A stretch of DNA of 10,322 nt from Ruminococcaceae bacterium UBA4958 (GTDB taxonomy: Bacteria > Bacillota > Clostridia > Oscillospirales > Acutalibacteraceae). The notes below the pieces were generated by a model. The model was not told where the DNA came from and searched no databases. It saw nothing but the letters and a program-made list of their open reading frames with translations. Below, piece after piece: positions 6,815 to 10,322 of this stretch. The DNA lies in NCBI GenBank assembly GCA_002397355.1, contig DHAI01000115.1:1-10322 (forward strand), written 5' to 3'. A program made the position numbers and the translations under genes. How positions within the stretch are numbered: position 1 is the first letter of the stretch; every line of letters begins with the position of its first letter.

Positions 6815-6832
6815 GCCGCCCGTCGGGGCGGC
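6815..6832. other. GC-rich hairpin in the leader of the Mrp gene
   Basis: Arms GCCGCCC (6815-6821) and GGGCGGC (6826-6832) with loop GTCG form a 7-bp stem followed on the + strand by TTTT (6833-6836). On the - strand, where the genes lie, it comes just before the Mrp ribosome site, so it is not a terminator for that strand. It would be at the 5' end of a transcript started from the candidate promoter at 6841-6869 and could stabilise the message or mark a processing point between the GpsA-like and Mrp coding regions. Confidence 0.5.
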
Positions 6833-6840
6833 TTTTCCAG

Positions 6841-6869
6841 ATTATCTCAGATTTTCCACCTGTTCAAAA
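6841..6869 (-). promoter_or_regulatory. Possible internal promoter for the Mrp gene
   Basis: On the - strand GATAAT (6846-6841) is preceded by TGA, making a TGn extended -10. The -35 is poor: TTTTGA (6869-6864) at 17-base spacing or TTGAAC (6867-6862) at 15. It overlaps the stop of the GpsA-like gene. It could give Mrp expression independent of the upstream genes. Confidence 0.38.
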
Positions 6870-7820
6870 TTCCGTCTTGATGCCGCGCAGAAACAAATCG
6901 GAAAGGGCGCGGTTCGGATCTGCGCCCCCGTTGACTACGGCGTCCACCGTCCGGGTGATCGGGAGGTCCACGCCGTACCGCGCCCCCAGCTTCAGCAGGG
7001 CCGCCGTGGTGGCGACGCCCTCCGCAAGCTCGCCGTAAGGCTCGCCCTTCACGAACGATTCCCCGAAGCGGCGGTTGTGGCTGTAAGGCGAAAACACGGT
7101 CGCCTCATAGTCGCCCAGATGCGCAAGGCCGTAAGCGGAGATCCCGTTTCCGCCCATCGCCTGGATCAGCCTGGCGATTTCACGCGTCCCCCGCGACATC
7201 AGCGCGCCTTTCAGGGCTGTTTTTCCCAGGCCGTCCAGCATTCCCGCGGCAATGCCGACGACGTTTTTGGAAGCGGCGCCGATCTCGTTGCCGAGCAGGT
7301 CGCAGCCATAGTAAAAGCGGATGAGGCTGCTGGAAAACGCGGAGACAAGAAATTCCTTCACCTTCCGGCTTTTGCCGTCGATCACCATGCAGTTCGGAAC
7401 GCCCCGCGTAAAATCCTGCACATGGCCGGGTCCCACCCAGATCGCCACGGGCGTTCCCGGCGCGTATTCCTCGAAGACCTGCGTCAGGCGAAGCCCGGTT
7501 CCCGCCTCAAGGCCCTTCATGCAGAGCACCGCGGTCTTCCCCTCAAGATCCAGCGCCCCGAGCCGGCGCATCAGCGCGCGGAAGCTCTGCGCCCCGACGG
7601 AAACGACCAGGATCTCCGCCGCGCCGACGCAGGCCGGCAGGTCAGCGCTCAGGGCAACGCTCTGCGGAAGCGTGACGAGACCGTTCGTCCGTTCGGCGCG
7701 GAACCGGGCGAGATGCGCGGAGTCTCCGCGCCCGTAGAGCGTCACGCCGTGGCCCAGGCGGTCGAGGTACCAGGCAAGGAAACCGCCCCATCGCCCGCAG
7801 CCGATCACGGTGACCTTCAT
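6864..7820 (-). CDS. GpsA-like glycerol-3-phosphate dehydrogenase, divergent
   Basis: A 318-residue cytoplasmic NAD(P)-dependent dehydrogenase related to GpsA, which interconverts dihydroxyacetone phosphate and sn-glycerol 3-phosphate for phospholipid synthesis. The dinucleotide fold begins with VIGCGRWG (5-12). MKGLE (101-105) carries K102, GNEIGAASKN (177-186) carries the catalytic lysine K185, and GLAHLGD followed by SHNRRFG (247-253) matches the substrate-binding end. Two departures stand out: the usual GPSFA/GPTFA loop reads GPGHVQDF (130-137), and GDL-LT reads GDYEAT (237-241), with H248 where Arg is common. It may be a paralogue with a changed substrate. The ATG at 7820 has GGAGG nine bases before it. 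It follows the MYG1-family gene by 25 bases on the same strand. Confidence 0.85.
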   Translation of the reverse strand: MKVTVIGCGRWGGFLAWYLDRLGHGVTLYGRGDSAHLARFRAERTNGLVTLPQSVALSADLPACVGAAEILVVSVGAQSFRALMRRLGALDLEGKTAVLCMKGLEAGTGLRLTQVFEEYAPGTPVAIWVGPGHVQDFTRGVPNCMVIDGKSRKVKEFLVSAFSSSLIRFYYGCDLLGNEIGAASKNVVGIAAGMLDGLGKTALKGALMSRGTREIARLIQAMGGNGISAYGLAHLGDYEATVFSPYSHNRRFGESFVKGEPYGELAEGVATTAALLKLGARYGVDLPITRTVDAVVNGGADPNRALSDLFLRGIKTEF

Positions 7821-7845
7821 AACCGGTTTCCTCCATTTTCCCCGT

Positions 7846-8706
7846 TCATTTCACGCTCTGCCGCGCGATCTTTTCCGCAATGCGGCAGGCCAGGACGGCA
7901 TCCTCTTTCGTTCCGGCGACGGCCAGGAAGCGGCCCTTATGGCAGAAGCGCAGCGTCTTTATGCCGGAGAGCTTTTCCAGCTCCCCGCCCTCTTTTCCCG
8001 CCCAGGAGACCGGGAAAGGACACTTCGCTTCTTCCTCGCCCAGTTTCTTTGGGACCACCTGCGCGCTGAATCCGCCGCGCTTGGACGGATAAACGACGAA
8101 GCGCGCAGCCGAGGGAACCAGAGCCGTCTTCCACGGCGCGTAACACGGCAGGATCACGACTCCGTCCTGCTGCGCGGCGAGCGCATCCTCGACAAGCGAC
8201 TTTGCGCGCTCTTCGGCGAACATCCGCTCAAACTGCCGGCGCAGGATTTTCTCCGCAACGGCGGCCGCCTCCTCAAAGCACTCGTCGGCCGGGCGCTCGG
8301 AATCCCAGGAAGGATTGAACGCGCCGATCGCCCCGGCGAGCTGATTGCCGCAGCCGGTGTTGTCGTCCGCGTCCAACGGCTGGATGAAATGCTCGTCGAA
8401 CGCTTCGGCAAACGCTTTGGCATCGTCCGGCGGGCACGACTGCTCCAGCAGGCTCCGGCCAAGCCGGCGCCAGAGCAGCCCGAACGAAGCGTACGGCACG
8501 CCGTTCGGGCGCACCTCCGCGTTTTCCTGATGGTGGTCGTATTCCCCGCGGCCGATGTCAAACACGATCCCCTCGAAACCCTTCGGCACTTCCGACACAC
8601 GGACGATGCGGATTTTCGGATTGGCGATCCTCAGAAGAGCCGAAGAAAACACATCGTCCGCATGAAATTTTCCAGTGTGTGTCAAAGCGATGTTCGCGAT
8701 TTTCAT
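7846..8706 (-). CDS. MYG1-family protein (UPF0160), DHH-like phosphoesterase/exonuclease
   Basis: A 286-residue protein of the MYG1 family (PF03690), related to DHH phosphoesterases; the human member is a 3'-5' RNA exonuclease acting in nucleus/mitochondria, but bacterial roles are little known. Metal-site motifs are intact: THTGKFHADD (H10, H15, D17, D18), FDIGRGEYDHH (D50, D57-H58-H59), LDADDN (D112, D114, D115) and FNPSWD (130-135). The C-terminal part has APWK (190-193) and FCHKGRFLAVAGTKEDA. A start at 8829 is possible in the open frame, but ATG at 8706 gives the family N-terminus MKIANIALTHTG and overlaps the WYL stop as ATGA (8703-8706), with a purine-rich GGGGAAG close by. This coupling ties it to the regulator upstream. 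Activity is inferred from family, not shown. Confidence 0.9.
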   Translation of the reverse strand: MKIANIALTHTGKFHADDVFSSALLRIANPKIRIVRVSEVPKGFEGIVFDIGRGEYDHHQENAEVRPNGVPYASFGLLWRRLGRSLLEQSCPPDDAKAFAEAFDEHFIQPLDADDNTGCGNQLAGAIGAFNPSWDSERPADECFEEAAAVAEKILRRQFERMFAEERAKSLVEDALAAQQDGVVILPCYAPWKTALVPSAARFVVYPSKRGGFSAQVVPKKLGEEEAKCPFPVSWAGKEGGELEKLSGIKTLRFCHKGRFLAVAGTKEDAVLACRIAEKIARQSVK

Positions 8707-9731
8707 TGATCTTCCCCTTTCCCATTTTCGCCGTACTGTGCAAGGCTTTCCCGCGCCAAGCTGCAAAACTGCTCCGCCAGACCCTTCGGCGCCACAATCT
8801 TCGCTTTTTCCCCGAACCCGAAGAGCCATCCGAGCAAAGTCGGTCCGGCGATCGCGTCCACCGTGACGAGGAAACCGCCGCCCGCCGCCCTGCGGATTTC
8901 AATTTCTCCGCCGAAGCGGTCCAGCACCACGCCGATCAGCGAGTCGTCGAAACGGAGCGTCATACGCTCCACCCGGCCGCTGAACATGCCGAACGCCTCT
9001 TTCGAATAGACGGCCGGATCGAACCGGACCGATCCCGGCCGCGGACCGGCCGCCTCGTCGAGGACGGTCACGTCTTCCATCTTGTCGACGCGGAAATTGG
9101 AGATTCCTCCGTATTTCTCATAATAGGCAGTCATGTAGTAATTCTCATTGGTCCAGGCGAGCGTATAGGGAAACGCCACATGCGTCTCTCCGCCCCGCCG
9201 GTAACGCTTCGTCCAGTGCTGCGGCGCATCCCAGTCCACGCAGTATGCAAAGTACCGGAACGACACGGCCCTGCCCTGCGCGATGGCCTGATGGATGGTA
9301 TCCACATTGTAATAAATCTTTTCGTTCTGCGTTTTCACCCTGCCGCAGACGAAAACCTGCCGCCGGAGCGCGGCGGCCTGCGGGCCGCTGGCAAGGCCGG
9401 AGATCTTGGCGATAAGCTGTCCGGATTTTTTCTCCGTAAGGAACTTCGAGCAGGCGACGGCGTCGGCCAGCAGCTTCAGCTCCGGCAGCTCGAACGTCCG
9501 GTTCGCCGCAAAATACTCCATTGTTCTCGAACGCCGGCTCACAATATCCATGCCGAACCTGCGCAGATCGGCAAGGTCGGCGTAAATGCTTTTGCGCTGT
9601 GCGTGGATGCCCGCCTTTTCCAGCTCCGCTATCATCCGCGCGACCGTGATGGGGTGGTCCTCGTCGGTCTGCTCCAGCAGGATCTTCCGCAGGTAAAGCA
9701 GCTTGAGCCTTTGATTTCTCGCCTTCTCCAT
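8703..9731 (-). CDS. WYL-domain transcriptional regulator
   Basis: A 342-residue DNA-binding regulator: an N-terminal winged helix-turn-helix (about residues 26-64, ITVARMIAELEKAG then IYADLADLRRFG), a WYL domain (about 146-226), and a C-terminal WCX-type segment (about 251-331, RMTLRFDDSLIGVVLDRFGG). The WYL motif proper is degenerate, reading YYM at 198-200 in the context TNENYYMTAYYEKYGG, followed by SNFRVDKMEDV. WYL domains often bind nucleic acid or nucleotide ligands and control DNA-damage, phage-defence or metabolic genes. The ATG at 9731 follows GGGAGGG by seven bases; ATGs at 9773 and 9770 fall within or before the likely promoter (9769-9798), so they are rejected. The stop overlaps the MYG1 start by four bases. 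Its ligand and targets are unknown. Confidence 0.9.
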   Translation of the reverse strand: MEKARNQRLKLLYLRKILLEQTDEDHPITVARMIAELEKAGIHAQRKSIYADLADLRRFGMDIVSRRSRTMEYFAANRTFELPELKLLADAVACSKFLTEKKSGQLIAKISGLASGPQAAALRRQVFVCGRVKTQNEKIYYNVDTIHQAIAQGRAVSFRYFAYCVDWDAPQHWTKRYRRGGETHVAFPYTLAWTNENYYMTAYYEKYGGISNFRVDKMEDVTVLDEAAGPRPGSVRFDPAVYSKEAFGMFSGRVERMTLRFDDSLIGVVLDRFGGEIEIRRAAGGGFLVTVDAIAGPTLLGWLFGFGEKAKIVAPKGLAEQFCSLARESLAQYGENGKGEDQ

Positions 9732-9768
9732 AAAGGCACCCTCCCAGAAAGAGCGGTTTTCCGCCTCC

Positions 9769-9798
9769 ATCATAGCATAACCAATCCCGGAAAAACAA
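9769..9798 (-). promoter_or_regulatory. Promoter for the WYL-MYG1 operon
   Basis: On the - strand TATGAT (9774-9769) is preceded by TGC, a TGn extended -10, with TTGTTT (9798-9793) as -35 at 18-base spacing. Transcription would begin near 9762, after the two upstream ATGs at 9773 and 9770, which supports the ATG at 9731. It lies in the 87-base gap to the dipeptidase stop; no hairpin terminator is visible there, so some read-through from the dipeptidase is possible. Confidence 0.65.
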
Positions 9799-9818
9799 GT
9801 CGGCGATGCAAGCGCAAA

Positions 9819-10322
9819 CTAGTTCAGATTTTCCTCGAAGAAGCGGGCTGCGTTGTCCCAGAAGATCTTGCCGGCGATCTCCGCGCCGAACTCTCCCGCC
9901 AGAAGATCGTACAGCCGGCTCATATCCTCCACGCGGCTGATTCCGTCGGCCATGTCGCATCCGTCGATGTCGGAGCCCACGGCGAGGACGTTTTCGCCGC
10001 CGAGCTTCAGGAAATGCTCCGCGTGGCGCAGCACGTCTTCCGCTTTCGCCCCTTCATTCTTCAGAAAGGCGCCGCAGAGATTCAGCCCGACCAGGCCGCC
10101 GCCCGAAACGATCTCGCGGAACTGGCCGTCCGTCAGGTTGCGCCGGTGGCCGCATACGGCCTTGGAATCCGAGTGGCTGGCCACAAAAGGCGCGCGGGAG
10201 ATACGCGCCACGTCCCAGAAACCCTTCTCCGAGAGGTGGGAAACGTCGACGATCACATGCAGGCGGTTCATCTCCCGCACAAGGTCCTCCCCGAACCGCG
10301 TCAGGCCGCCGGCGTCCGGCAC
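9819..10322 (-). CDS. Membrane dipeptidase, peptidase family M19 (N-terminus beyond window)
   Basis: The C-terminal 167 residues of a zinc dipeptidase of the renal dipeptidase family M19; the reading frame is open to the window edge, so the first half, with the HxD metal site, lies outside. Bacterial members are usually cytoplasmic and cleave dipeptides, some with D-amino acids. Visible marks are DAGGLTRFGEDLVREMNRL, DVSHLSEKGFWDV with metal ligand H29 (window-fragment numbering), FVASHSDSKAVCGHRRNLTD with metal ligand H50 and conserved H59, GGLVGLNLCGAFL, and the GSDIDG box at 116-121 carrying the catalytic-site aspartate. The tail GKIFWDNAARFFEENL is the family's normal end. The codon at the window edge is GTG but represents an internal valine, not a start. 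The WYL gene follows 87 bases downstream on the same strand. Confidence 0.92.
   Translation of the reverse strand: MPDAGGLTRFGEDLVREMNRLHVIVDVSHLSEKGFWDVARISRAPFVASHSDSKAVCGHRRNLTDGQFREIVSGGGLVGLNLCGAFLKNEGAKAEDVLRHAEHFLKLGGENVLAVGSDIDGCDMADGISRVEDMSRLYDLLAGEFGAEIAGKIFWDNAARFFEENLN

Noticed and set aside
6528..8069. 513-residue + strand open frame antisense to Mrp, GpsA-like and MYG1 genes
   Set aside because: It spans three well-supported genes, has an Arg/Ala/His/Pro-rich composition with no recognisable domain, and is expected in GC-rich DNA where stop codons are rare in antisense frames.
7810..8709. 299-residue + strand open frame opposite the MYG1 gene
   Set aside because: It is a frame shadow: the - strand protein has all family metal-binding motifs, and this frame has none.
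8707..8829. N-terminal extension of the MYG1 protein to 8829
   Set aside because: The extra 41 residues lie inside the WYL coding region, are unlike the family N-terminus, and the ATGA-coupled start at 8706 fits both.
9732..9773. Longer WYL start at 9773 or 9770
   Set aside because: Both ATGs overlap or precede the probable transcription start, and a strong ribosome site serves 9731.
10320..10322. GTG at the window edge as the dipeptidase start
   Set aside because: M19 enzymes have about 150 further N-terminal residues, including essential metal ligands; the codon is an internal valine.
1..10322. CRISPR array, insertion sequence, tRNA, rRNA, prophage or defence cassette
   Set aside because: I saw no regularly spaced repeats, transposase motifs, tRNA-like folds or defence-effector domains; genes are packed housekeeping-type families with uniform base composition.

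Overview
This GC-rich window carries twelve densely packed protein genes and no RNA genes, mobile elements or CRISPR arrays that I can see. Strong purine-rich Shine-Dalgarno sites, TGn-extended -10 boxes, GC-rich intrinsic terminators and the gene families present suggest a high-GC Gram-positive anaerobe of the Clostridia, perhaps an Oscillospirales/Ruminococcaceae-type gut bacterium. That placement is inference from style and content; no marker gene proves it.

Region 1 (1-2589, + strand) is an ABC importer operon of the TrpX/TrpY/TrpZ type: the C-terminal part of a substrate-binding protein, a permease, and an ATPase whose start overlaps the permease end. A hairpin terminator at 2551-2589 separates it from the convergent genes beyond.

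Region 2 (2603-4707, - strand) holds two flavin-type genes and a phosphatase. A flavodoxin-like protein is coupled by a 4-base ATGA overlap to a Cof-type HAD phosphatase. Upstream of them lies a nitroreductase with its own near-consensus promoter at 4679-4707. The 145-base gap between flavodoxin and nitroreductase contains a GC-rich hairpin with a T-run on the + strand and an inverted repeat.

Region 3 (4733-5902, + strand) is a single DMT/EamA exporter gene, divergent from the nitroreductase, with its own promoter and a strong two-way terminator.

Region 4 (5946-10322, - strand) runs, in transcription order: a partial M19 dipeptidase, a WYL-domain regulator with its own promoter, a MYG1-family nuclease-like protein coupled to the regulator by ATGA, a divergent GpsA-like glycerol-3-phosphate dehydrogenase 25 bases further on, and an Mrp/NBP35 iron-sulfur carrier ATPase that may have a secondary promoter. 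The WYL-MYG1 pair is the most interesting unit: a regulator of a class that often responds to nucleic-acid signals is translationally coupled to a phosphoesterase of the DHH-like MYG1 family.

Overall this looks like ordinary core/housekeeping chromosome with a few unusual couplings and variant motifs. I see no clear evidence of a wholly new system. The longest stretch without a gene is about 180 bases (4631-4812), and it is filled by two divergent promoters.
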